Assembly (NCBI GenBank): GCA_903899795.1
Contig: CAIUKX010000251.1
Coordinates: 1-5,164, forward strand
DNA length: 5,164 bases
Reading direction: 5' to 3'
From: an uncultured Flavobacteriales bacterium
GTDB taxonomy: Bacteria > Bacteroidota > Bacteroidia > Flavobacteriales_D > Crocinitomicaceae
This document shows positions 1-4,958 of the stretch, one piece after another; the first letter of the stretch is position 1, and each line of letters begins with the position of its first letter. A program made the position numbers and the translations under genes. The notes beneath the pieces were generated by a model. That model saw nothing but the letters and a program-made list of their open reading frames with translations. It did no database searches and had not been told where the DNA came from.

Positions 1-607
1 CAATTATTTTTTGAGAACTTGTTTCTCCCATCTTGAATAATTCATTTGTCAACACAAAATCAATGTATTCTTTTAAGTGAACCGTTTGCAATTGAAATTC
101 ACTTGTATTTTGATTCATGACTAGTAAACCGTTTATCCAAATATTTTTCTGTTCTGCTGTTAGAATTTCATTGTTGATCATTTCAAAATAGATTCCAGTG
201 TAATACAAGGATGATAAATATTGCGTATCTCTATCATTGGCTATGTGGTTCTGAATATCAATGGCTTTTTGGATTAATTGGTATTTATCAATGGTTGATC
301 GAATGGTTAGGTATTTGGCGATAGGTCTAACAAACTCAGCTGACTTAACATTACTCTTTGCATATTGGTCAATGAAACTAATTGCCTTTTCGTCTTTACC
401 CTGTATGGCAAACACTTGAGGTATAAAGAGCATATTGAACACCTGTGGACTCATATTATAAATCGAGTCATAAGAAGCAATACTTTTTTGAAAATTTCCT
501 TTATAGAAATTTGAACTGGCATTGTGGCTGATACTTAAAATGTCAAACTGCGAAAAAGCAAGGGTAAGTGTGTTCAATGCGATTAAAAAAGTAAATAATT
601 TCATCAT
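1..607 (-). CDS. Exported TPR-like protein, partial (C-terminus beyond left edge)
   Basis: The minus strand is open from an ATG at 607-605 to the left edge, giving 202 codons with no stop. The protein starts MMKLFTFLIALNTLTLAFSQ, a typical signal peptide: Lys at 3, a hydrophobic core at 4-18, and likely cleavage between Ser19 and Gln20. Two TPR-like helical hairpins follow. In the first (about 30-54), GNFQKSIASYDSIYNMSP matches the second half of a TPR unit, with Gly37, Ile43, Tyr46 and Pro54 in the expected places. In the second (about 54-85), GKDEKAISFIDQY fits the same pattern. The remainder is predicted helical and less clear. A second ATG at 604-602 is an equally good start. TPR domains bind proteins or peptides, so a periplasmic or outer-membrane-associated scaffolding role is likely. 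Many Bacteroidota proteins of this kind continue into a membrane helix and an AraC/LuxR-type HTH or a kinase domain, which cannot be seen here. It points away from the other genes and is probably unrelated host DNA. Confidence 0.85.
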   Translation of the reverse strand, partial: MMKLFTFLIALNTLTLAFSQFDILSISHNASSNFYKGNFQKSIASYDSIYNMSPQVFNMLFIPQVFAIQGKDEKAISFIDQYAKSNVKSAEFVRPIAKYLTIRSTIDKYQLIQKAIDIQNHIANDRDTQYLSSLYYTGIYFEMINNEILTAEQKNIWINGLLVMNQNTSEFQLQTVHLKEYIDFVLTNELFKMGETSSQKII

Positions 608-675
608 TGCGGATTATTTTAGTTTATCCTATAACTTAGAAATTCTTTTTAGTTACAGGAAACAAGACATAATAA

Positions 676-707
676 CAAAAATTATCTTGGTCAATGGGAC
701 TTTTCAA
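676..707 (-). promoter_or_regulatory. Possible Bacteroidota-type promoter for the TPR-like gene
   Basis: On the minus strand a TTG (707-705) is followed after 20 bases by TAATTTTTG (684-676). The Bacteroidota consensus is TTG, about 17-23 bases, then TAnnTTTG. The second element here has one extra T, so the match is imperfect. It lies about 70 bases upstream of the ATG at 607. Similar near-matches occur by chance in AT-rich DNA. Confidence 0.25.
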
Positions 708-770
708 TTATTTTCAATAATATTCAGCAATTTTCACTTTTTAACAGCTTTTGCTGAGTTTTGCATCAAA

Positions 771-874
771 TTACACATCGCTCCGCTTCGCTCCCCTTCA
801 ATGTTTCCTTCGCTCCCCTTCACTTACACATTAATGCTTCCTTCGCTCCCCTTTGCTCCGCATCACTTACACAT
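771..874. repeat. Interleaved short direct repeats (TTACACAT and CTTCGCTCCCCTT)
   Basis: Two different motifs alternate. TTACACAT occurs exactly at 771-778, 824-831 and 867-874. CTTCGCTCCCCTT occurs exactly at 786-798, 808-820 and 841-853. GCTCCGC also occurs twice (780-786 and 855-861). The start-to-start distances of the second motif are 22 and 33 bases, both multiples of 11, so all three copies would face the same side of the helix. The plus strand is pyrimidine-rich here and much richer in C than its surroundings. The pattern could arise from local duplication of an intergenic repeat, or be a set of protein-binding sites. Spacing and unit length do not fit CRISPR. Confidence 0.75.
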
Positions 875-986
875 GGCATTTTTATCATTTTAATGACTAG
901 ATTATCGATTTTTGTGCATAGTTTTTCGGTCGTTAAAACAAATATAACTACTATTATAGCTTTAATTTTTGATTAAAACGGAACTA

Positions 987-1037
987 ATGGCAGAGTTTAC
1001 ATTTGATCTTATTGAAATTTACTTATTACAAGGCTGA
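987..1037 (+). CDS. Possible 16-residue ORF just upstream of the small membrane protein
   Basis: ATG at 987 opens a 16-codon frame, MAEFTFDLIEIYLLQG, that ends at TGA 1035-1037. It is in the same frame as the ATG at 1047, with only three codons (TTT TCG AGT) between the TGA and that ATG. It could be a leader peptide, the real N-terminus of the downstream gene cut off by a nonsense mutation, or chance. Its length alone gives no coding support, and an exact TAnnTTTG promoter-like element overlaps it. Confidence 0.15.
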   Translation: MAEFTFDLIEIYLLQG

Positions 1038-1046
1038 TTTTCGAGT

Positions 1047-1238
1047 ATGGCTAATTCAATATTGATTTTGCTTTTTTGTATTATTGTATCACTCTGTTTA
1101 GGATTATGGTTTCTAATTCATGATTTATCAAAACCAGTAACAGGATCAAAAGTTCACAATTTGATAAATTACTATCGTTCTATTATTACGTTAATTGTAG
1201 GATTGATGTTTTTGATTCGATTCTTTTTGATTTTGTAG
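1047..1238 (+). CDS. Small inner-membrane protein with two predicted helices
   Basis: This 63-residue protein is not recognised. It has a first hydrophobic helix at about residues 3-25, a short polar loop (about 26-42, HDLSKPVTGSKVHNLINYY) and a second hydrophobic helix at about 43-62 that ends at the C-terminus. The start is bounded by an in-frame TGA at 1035-1037. Two-helix proteins of this size include holins, immunity proteins and small modulators of membrane complexes; nothing here chooses between them. It stands alone, with more than 200 bases on either side before another gene. The hydrophobic pattern is regular enough to suggest a real gene, but short AT-rich ORFs easily encode hydrophobic residues, so the call is cautious. 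Confidence 0.5.
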   Translation: MANSILILLFCIIVSLCLGLWFLIHDLSKPVTGSKVHNLINYYRSIITLIVGLMFLIRFFLIL

Positions 1239-1247
1239 TCTCGGTTT

Positions 1248-1288
1248 AAAAATCACAATTTTTCACATTACATTCTGTTTTTTTTCGT
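1248..1288 (+). terminator. Weak terminator-like hairpin after the small membrane protein
   Basis: Ten bases after the stop codon, AAAAAT (1248-1253) pairs with ATTTTT (1258-1263) around the loop CACA. A run of T at 1278-1285 follows some way downstream. The stem is all A-T and only 6 bp, so it would be unstable; this is a weak candidate. Confidence 0.2.
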
Positions 1289-1300
1289 TTTTTATTCTGC

Positions 1301-1318
1301 ATACAATACGTATTGTAT
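1301..1318. promoter_or_regulatory. Perfect 18-bp palindrome, probable operator
   Basis: ATACAATACGTATTGTAT is identical to its own reverse complement over all 18 bases, with no spacer. The symmetry ends exactly here because the flanking C residues do not pair. It is too symmetric and has no T-tract directly after it, so a binding site for a dimeric HTH regulator is more likely than a terminator. It lies about 150 bases upstream of the 283-residue gene, in the same stretch as the TTGCAAT repeats. The cognate regulator is unknown. Confidence 0.5.
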
Positions 1319-1328
1319 CATTTTCACC

Positions 1329-1363
1329 TTGCAATACAGTTTCAACATAGTTGCAATGTAGTT
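1329..1363 (+). promoter_or_regulatory. Two 13-bp direct repeats (TTGCAATnnAGTT)
   Basis: TTGCAATACAGTT (1329-1341) and TTGCAATGTAGTT (1351-1363) match at 11 of 13 bases, with starts 22 bases apart, close to two helical turns. The CAATAC inside the first copy also occurs in each arm of the palindrome at 1301-1318, so the three sites may bind related or the same protein. A TATGTTTTG (1363-1371) overlapping the second copy resembles a -7 element with one extra base. Regulation of the gene at 1470 is the simplest reading; iterons of a replication origin are an alternative with no further support here. Confidence 0.4.
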
Positions 1364-1469
1364 ATGTTTTGATTAAGGTAGAACAAGGTACATTGGATGA
1401 GATAAAATAAGGGAAAATGTACTAAAATTCCTTTTTGATGCGTTATAGTAAAACATTAACGACTAGACC

Positions 1470-2321
1470 ATGGAAGAGAAATTTCTAAAAGCCTCCGAAC
1501 ACTTTTACGAGGTGCTTAAAAATGGAATCATAGACTATGTAAATGAGGCAGATAACAAAGAATATGCGATCAAATATTGTAAAGCTGTTTGGCTTGAAAA
1601 CAATGATAATATTCCGTATCACACTATACTTTTCAAAGTACTCGAAACAACATTCATTCATTACTCAATGCTGAAGCGTTCGACCTGCATCGCTAAAACA
1701 CTTGAGGATTTACCACAAATCAGAGAAATGAGTCGGAAAGGGTATTTACATACAATAGAATTACTCCTAAGTAATCGAACAATATACCGTTCTGATCTAC
1801 CTGATACATATCGAGACTTTTTGTCTGATGAAAATAATCCTTTTTCGATTCACGAATTGGTTGAAATGGAAAGTAAGGTTCTCGAATATACCGATGAAAA
1901 TATAGTTGCTTCACTCGCTTTGTATGATGCAACTGTGAAATTGTTAAAGGATATAGATCAATTTGTCACAATTGAGCAAAAAGAAGTCATTGACACAAAA
2001 CCAAAACGACAATTGTCGAACAATCAAAAAGTGTTATTATATCGCTATTTGTTGATTGGTGCGGACATTATTCCACGGTACAATGCTGATGTAAGTGTTT
2101 GTGCTGAAATACTTCACCTATTAACCGATAAACCCATTACATCAATTGCAAATTCCGAGATTTATAAAAAACTTCTGCATCCATTTGATAATACCCAAAC
2201 CAAAAGAACAATCCTTGATCTTACGGCTGTGAGAGTTTATTTAGAAAAATTCAATAATTCAAAAATCCTGATTGAAATTGACAAAGATTTAAACGATTTA
2301 CAAAACAATACAGATCAATAA
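1470..2321 (+). CDS. Unrecognised 283-residue mainly helical protein
   Basis: I cannot assign a family with confidence. The frame is well bounded: an in-frame TAG sits at 1464-1466, so the ATG at 1470 is the first possible start. The protein is soluble-looking, with no signal peptide or membrane helix. Residues 1-165 form one helical region, with an aromatic-rich part at about 50-70 and an acidic stretch at about 105-145. A charged linker (KEVIDTKPKRQL, 171-182) leads to a separate C-terminal helical domain at about 183-280, starting SNNQKVLLYRYLLIGADIIP. That layout (a QK-x-LLxxYL helix, a short break, then a final helix pair) is familiar from hypothetical proteins on Bacteroidota mobile elements, from memory only. 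It has its own upstream region with a palindrome and direct repeats, so it is probably transcribed alone and regulated. No catalytic motif is evident. A regulatory or DNA-processing accessory role is a guess. Confidence 0.85.
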   Translation: MEEKFLKASEHFYEVLKNGIIDYVNEADNKEYAIKYCKAVWLENNDNIPYHTILFKVLETTFIHYSMLKRSTCIAKTLEDLPQIREMSRKGYLHTIELLLSNRTIYRSDLPDTYRDFLSDENNPFSIHELVEMESKVLEYTDENIVASLALYDATVKLLKDIDQFVTIEQKEVIDTKPKRQLSNNQKVLLYRYLLIGADIIPRYNADVSVCAEILHLLTDKPITSIANSEIYKKLLHPFDNTQTKRTILDLTAVRVYLEKFNNSKILIEIDKDLNDLQNNTDQ

Positions 2322-2337
2322 TTCAACAAGTCTTAAA

Positions 2338-2383
2338 TAATTCCGGTATTCCAGTGCCACCCGTTCCGGAATTAGAGTGCCAC
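2338..2383. repeat. Paired 20-bp repeats resembling an IS21-type element end
   Basis: TTCCGGTATTCCAGTGCCAC (2341-2360) and TTCCGGAATTAGAGTGCCAC (2364-2383) match at 17 of 20 bases with a 23-base period. TAATTCCGG (2338-2346) and CCGGAATTA (2366-2374) are also perfect 9-bp inverted repeats. On the minus strand the unit reads GTGGCACT, about six bases, then CCGGAA. Tandem units of this form are what I recall from the ends of IS21-family insertion sequences in Bacteroidota, where several short repeats lie inside each terminus. No istA or istB coding sequence is present, so this would be a remnant or solo end. The alternative is a stem-loop terminator for the 283-residue gene, because a T6 run follows at 2384-2389. 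Confidence 0.4.
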
Positions 2384-2423
2384 TTTTTTAGAAGTCCAAA
2401 TATTTCTTTTCGGTGTTTACTTG

Positions 2424-2443
2424 AAAGAGTAGAACTCTTTTTT
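2424..2443 (+). terminator. Terminator-like hairpin with T-tract
   Basis: AAAGAGT (2424-2430), loop AGA, and ACTCTTT (2434-2440) form a perfect 7-bp stem that runs straight into further T residues up to 2443. This is the classical shape of an intrinsic terminator, though the stem is short and AT-rich. It would end plus-strand transcripts coming from the 283-residue gene about 100 bases after its stop codon. Confidence 0.4.
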
Positions 2444-2455
2444 CCTTGTTTTTAC

Positions 2456-2478
2456 ATCTTTTCAATGAGTAAAAAGAT
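2456..2478. repeat. Perfect 7-bp inverted repeat
   Basis: ATCTTTT (2456-2462) and AAAAGAT (2472-2478) are exact reverse complements around a 9-base centre. It lies 12 bases past the terminator-like hairpin. It may be a second weak stem-loop or an operator; there is no T-tract after it on the plus strand. Confidence 0.3.
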
Positions 2479-2532
2479 AGCTGATCTAACTCAGGATTTT
2501 ACTTTGAAATTCTCGGCTGTCAATCCATCCTT

Positions 2533-2588
2533 TTTTTAGATCAAACTCCGAACAAATCCGCTTTTTAGCTCAAAATCTCCGAATAATC
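2533..2588 (+). repeat. Two imperfect 26/27-bp direct repeats beginning TTTTTAG
   Basis: The first copy (2533-2558) and second copy (2562-2588) share TTTTTAG, then TCAAA, CTCCGAA and AATC in order, with a few substitutions and small indels between. The period is 29 bases. A shorter relative, TTTTTAGAAGTCCAAAT, begins at 2385 directly after the CCAC-type repeats. The tandem arrangement and the shared TCCG core suggest subterminal repeats of the same lost insertion element, or binding sites upstream of the gene at 2715. Confidence 0.45.
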
Positions 2589-2620
2589 ATATTTTTTTCA
2601 TTTTCTGCAAATCATTGGGA

Positions 2621-2654
2621 GACCAAGACGCCCCCCAACGCCCTAAAACGGGTG
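2621..2654. other. GC-rich island in AT-rich intergenic DNA
   Basis: 22 of 34 bases are G or C, in a neighbourhood dominated by A and T. ACGCCC occurs twice (2628-2633 and 2638-2643) with a 10-base step, and CCC (2641-2643) faces GGG (2650-2652) across TAAAAC. TTGGG (2615-2619) can also pair with CCCAA (2634-2638). It lies 60 bases upstream of the acidic protein gene. A transfer origin, attachment site or regulator-binding site would fit, but no relaxase or integrase in the window supports any of them. Confidence 0.3.
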
Positions 2655-2714
2655 TATATTCGTAGAGAAACAAGTTTAAGACAAATAGAAGCTTAACCAG
2701 TAAAATTTGAAAAG

Positions 2715-3716
2715 ATGAAAAAAGGAAAGTTTAATGATCAAAAAGAGATGTCGGACAAAGAGTACTCAAAAATCGAAAAAAAAACCATGAACGAATGTAA
2801 AGAGTTCGATGATGAGTATTACGACGATGACGATTTGGATGACGACGAAGACGAGAGCGAAGATGAATTTGATGATGACGAATTTGAAGATGAGGATGAG
2901 TTTGAAGAACAAGACGAAGAAGAAGAAAATGATGTTGAATCAAAAAATGAGAAAAAGAAGATGAAAAAGGAAAATAAACGAAAAAGGTATCTAGCGCAAT
3001 TAAACGGTGTGGAATCCACATCAAAGTTTAATCCTCTGGAGAAATTGAATAAAATGGAAACCAAAAGCAATGTCGGAAATTCAATGATAAAAACGCTTGT
3101 CGATACGGTAGCCTGTTTATTAATTGCTCCAACTATAAGTGCTATCACGGGTAAATTTGCCCCTTTGGTTGGTGGAGCAATTAATTTTTCAGGTCACTAT
3201 ATGGGTGATCAATCAGGATTAATGAGAGCGGTAGGTATTGGAACAATGGTTCACGGTATGGCAAAGGTGAATGAATATAGAAGTGAAGATTCGACAGTTA
3301 AAAGTCGTTTTAATGGAATACAGGACGACTGGTTAAAATGTTTTCTAAACAAAGAACCTGAATCCAAGAAAAAAGAATTATTAGATGCTGAAACTAAACC
3401 AAAAGCGATAGAACCGATAGAAGATAAAAAACAAGTAGCGGATGTTTCTGTCAGGGATGTAAAAAATGTTGATCTTTCAAGTTTAGATTTTTTTGATAAT
3501 GATAACTCGAAAGGAACGAAAGTGGAAAAGGAGCAGAATAACACATCTAAAGATTCAGTATCTAAGGATTCAATAAACACGACAGATAAAGCATTTGATT
3601 CTTTAGGCTCAACTCAAACCACTGCCGATAAAAATGATGATTTTGATCCCTATTATCTCGATCTTTATGATAATATCAAGTTTGATGACGATGAACTGGA
3701 TTACTCACTATTGTAA
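2715..3716 (+). CDS. Acidic-ended protein with glycine-rich hydrophobic core
   Basis: The family is not recognised. The 333 residues fall into clear parts: a charged start (1-29), a run made almost only of Asp and Glu with some Phe and Tyr (30-76), a Lys/Arg-rich segment (77-91, including KENKRKR), a linker, a hydrophobic, glycine-rich region (about 126-183), and a low-complexity polar tail (190-307) with SKDSVSKDS. The C-terminus is again acidic and aromatic (308-333). FDDDE occurs in both acidic parts (52-56 and 323-327). The core has a hydrophobic segment at about 128-145 and a Gly-rich one at about 151-183 (GDQSGLMRAVGIGTMVHG), so one or two membrane passes or a membrane-associated hairpin are likely. 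There is no signal peptide. The ATG at 2715 is the first after an in-frame TAA at 2694-2696. It leads a four-gene block with HTH proteins. Structural or membrane proteins of phage or mobile elements can look like this, but that is an inference. Confidence 0.85.
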   Translation: MKKGKFNDQKEMSDKEYSKIEKKTMNECKEFDDEYYDDDDLDDDEDESEDEFDDDEFEDEDEFEEQDEEEENDVESKNEKKKMKKENKRKRYLAQLNGVESTSKFNPLEKLNKMETKSNVGNSMIKTLVDTVACLLIAPTISAITGKFAPLVGGAINFSGHYMGDQSGLMRAVGIGTMVHGMAKVNEYRSEDSTVKSRFNGIQDDWLKCFLNKEPESKKKELLDAETKPKAIEPIEDKKQVADVSVRDVKNVDLSSLDFFDNDNSKGTKVEKEQNNTSKDSVSKDSINTTDKAFDSLGSTQTTADKNDDFDPYYLDLYDNIKFDDDELDYSLL

Positions 3717-3810
3717 GATTTGATTGTAGTTCTATTAGTTAGTTATTCTAGTCAGCCATAAAATCATAAATCAACATTCAATTATTTATCCACTCTTAAA
3801 TCAAATCCCT

Positions 3811-4617
3811 ATGATTAAGTCATGCGCCTATTCATCAAGTGGAATCGATCAGGTATTCCATCGATTGCAGTTAAAACAAAAAAACGGAATCTATTTTGAA
3901 TATGATATTCGTGTAGATGGTGAAACATTGTTTCCCCGAACGAATTCATTAGAAAACTTCTTTCTCTTTCAAAATTTTATTGTTTCAACGACGGAAGTTA
4001 TTCGTTTTCAACTCTACAAAGGAAAATCCAACCGATACGATTGTTTTGAGTTCCTGCGAAATCAAAAAAGTGAAAACACTGAAAATTATCCTGCATTGAG
4101 TGTTGAACAAAAAATTGAAGAAGCATTAAAGAAACAAAAAGCAGAATTTGAGTTGATAACCTTAAAAAATAGTGTTGTAAGGTATAAAGAGAAAACAAGG
4201 GAGTTAAAGGAACGTGTCAGTCAATTGGAAGGTGAATTAAGAAACGGTTCTATGATTTCGGGTGTAACCCAAATGATACAGCAAGCTAAATTGATCCAAC
4301 AAGGAGGACAACCCGTAGAAACTCAAACTACAATTGAAACTAAACCATTGAACGGACAAACATCAGAAGTTGAGCAACAGCAACCAAACACACCAATTCA
4401 AAGTGAACAAAAAGAATCCTGTTCCAGTACTAATGTTGAATCAATGGATGAAGTCACTCAAAAAACACTTACCATATTGAGAGAACTAAAAGAAAAGCTT
4501 CCCAATGAAACATTCCAAAAACTCATGGGAACAACCTTAATGTTAGGAGATCACCCCGAAATCATACCTGAAACAAGAATATTTATTGCACAAACCCTTA
4601 AATCAAAAGAAAAATGA
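3811..4617 (+). CDS. Coiled-coil protein, first gene of a coupled pair
   Basis: This 268-residue protein is not recognised. Residues 1-85 look like a compact alpha/beta domain with several beta-type stretches (GIYFEYDIRVDGETLFP at 26-42, EVIRFQLYKG at 62-71). A long charged helix with heptad character follows at about 98-146 (for example ELKERVSQLEGELRNG), then a polar Gln/Thr/Glu-rich linker (about 163-208) and a final helical segment (about 211-265). The coiled coil implies self-association or a partner. No enzyme motif, signal peptide or membrane helix is visible. Its stop codon overlaps the next start as ATGA (4614-4617), so it is almost certainly translated together with the HTH protein and may act with it. 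A gap of 94 bases separates it from the acidic protein; I see no clear terminator there, so all may share one transcript. Confidence 0.85.
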   Translation: MIKSCAYSSSGIDQVFHRLQLKQKNGIYFEYDIRVDGETLFPRTNSLENFFLFQNFIVSTTEVIRFQLYKGKSNRYDCFEFLRNQKSENTENYPALSVEQKIEEALKKQKAEFELITLKNSVVRYKEKTRELKERVSQLEGELRNGSMISGVTQMIQQAKLIQQGGQPVETQTTIETKPLNGQTSEVEQQQPNTPIQSEQKESCSSTNVESMDEVTQKTLTILRELKEKLPNETFQKLMGTTLMLGDHPEIIPETRIFIAQTLKSKEK

Positions 4618-4880
4618 AAACAAATAGAAATCACCAGGAGAAGAATACAAAGAATAGTAAACAACAATTCTTGAACGAAGCTAAAATTCACGCTCCCAAT
4701 CAACAACTAGCAGTAGCAGAAGTATTGATGTCCAGAGAAGAGACAAAGGAATATCTTTCGATCAGTTTTCCAACCCTTCGGAAATGGTCAAAGGATGGAA
4801 CACTCAAATGTTATCAATTGGGAGGACGGGTTTATTATAAACTCCATGAGATACTGGATGCTTTAATCAGAGTAGAGTAG
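4614..4880 (+). CDS. HTH DNA-binding protein, excisionase/MerR-like (HTH_17 type)
   Basis: This is an 88-residue protein with a basic, polar N-terminal arm (1-30) and a winged helix-turn-helix domain (about 38-88). The domain shows the family pattern: LMSREETKEYLSI (recruiting helix), SFPTLRKWSKDGTL (recognition helix and turn), then QLGGRVYYKLHEILDAL (wing and last helix). This is the small excisionase-like HTH domain seen in Xis proteins, terminase small subunits and many short Bacteroidota mobile-element proteins. It probably binds DNA as a recombination directionality factor, a replication or mobilisation accessory protein, or a local repressor; the sequence alone does not decide. The ATG at 4614 overlaps the previous stop (ATGA), which indicates translational coupling. 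The next gene, 78 bases on, seems to carry the same type of domain, a paired arrangement common on Bacteroidota integrative elements. Confidence 0.85.
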   Translation: MKTNRNHQEKNTKNSKQQFLNEAKIHAPNQQLAVAEVLMSREETKEYLSISFPTLRKWSKDGTLKCYQLGGRVYYKLHEILDALIRVE

Positions 4881-4958
4881 GAAAAAAAAGAAGAATCACA
4901 ACCAAATAAAAAAGTAAATCAATCACAAATCAAAGTTAAACCCTTAAATTAAATTAGT

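Larger units (their letters stand above)
608..1046. other. Long intergenic region between divergent genes
   Basis: This 439-base stretch separates the leftward TPR-like gene from the rightward small membrane protein. It holds the possible minus-strand promoter at 676-707, a small hairpin CAGC-TTTT-GCTG at 745-756, the interleaved repeat array at 771-874, and a 16-codon ORF at 987-1037. An exact TAnnTTTG match (TACATTTG, 998-1005) could be a -7 element for the gene at 1047, but I see no TTG at a suitable distance upstream. The longer open frames crossing this region translate the repeats into low-quality sequence and do not look like genes. Confidence 0.6.
2322..2714. other. Structured intergenic region
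   Basis: This 393-base gap has no convincing gene. From left to right it holds a pair of 20-bp repeats with an embedded 9-bp inverted repeat (2338-2383), a terminator-like hairpin (2424-2443), a second perfect 7-bp inverted repeat (2456-2478), a pair of imperfect repeats (2533-2588) and a GC-rich island (2621-2654). A TATATTCG at 2655-2662 is one base off the TAnnTTTG element, 52 bases before the ATG at 2715, but no TTG sits at the right distance. The open frame through 2354-2539 crosses all the repeats and reads as non-coding. Confidence 0.6.

Noticed and set aside
771..874. CRISPR-like array.
   Set aside because: The repeat units are 8 and 13 bases with unequal, short spacing and two interleaved motifs, and there are no cas genes in the window.
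522..976. Two overlapping plus-strand open frames (522-893 and 761-976).
   Set aside because: The first overlaps the N-terminal end of the TPR-like gene on the other strand, and both read the interleaved repeats as Ser/Pro/Leu-rich low-quality protein. The minus-strand signal peptide and TPR motifs are much stronger evidence.
1329..1371. Iterons of a plasmid replication origin.
   Set aside because: Only two copies are present and the downstream protein shows no recognisable Rep-type winged-helix pattern, so an operator is the simpler reading.
1720..1932. Minus-strand open frame inside the 283-residue gene.
   Set aside because: It is fully covered by a longer, well-bounded plus-strand gene and shows no domain or start context of its own.
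2354..2539. 61-codon plus-strand open frame in the structured gap.
   Set aside because: It crosses the repeats and both hairpins, is Phe/Cys-rich in its first half and has no family resemblance. A short in-frame start at 2466 is no better supported.
2731..3148. Minus-strand open frames opposite the acidic protein (2731-3024 and 2819-3148).
   Set aside because: They are the antisense of the Asp/Glu codon run and give poly-Ser and His/Arg-rich translations, an expected by-product of GAN-rich coding DNA.
3251..3580. Minus-strand open frame of 109 codons.
   Set aside because: It lies wholly opposite the low-complexity tail of the acidic protein, and its Ser/Phe-rich product has no recognisable motif.
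3998..4198. Minus-strand open frame inside the coiled-coil gene.
   Set aside because: It is antisense to a clear coiled-coil coding region; the Leu/Phe-rich product mirrors Lys/Glu codons.
4881..4958. Possible frameshifted extension joining the 88-residue HTH protein to the next gene.
   Set aside because: The HTH domain is complete at its normal C-terminal end, the gap is plain A-rich DNA, and the next gene has its own ATG and its own HTH start.
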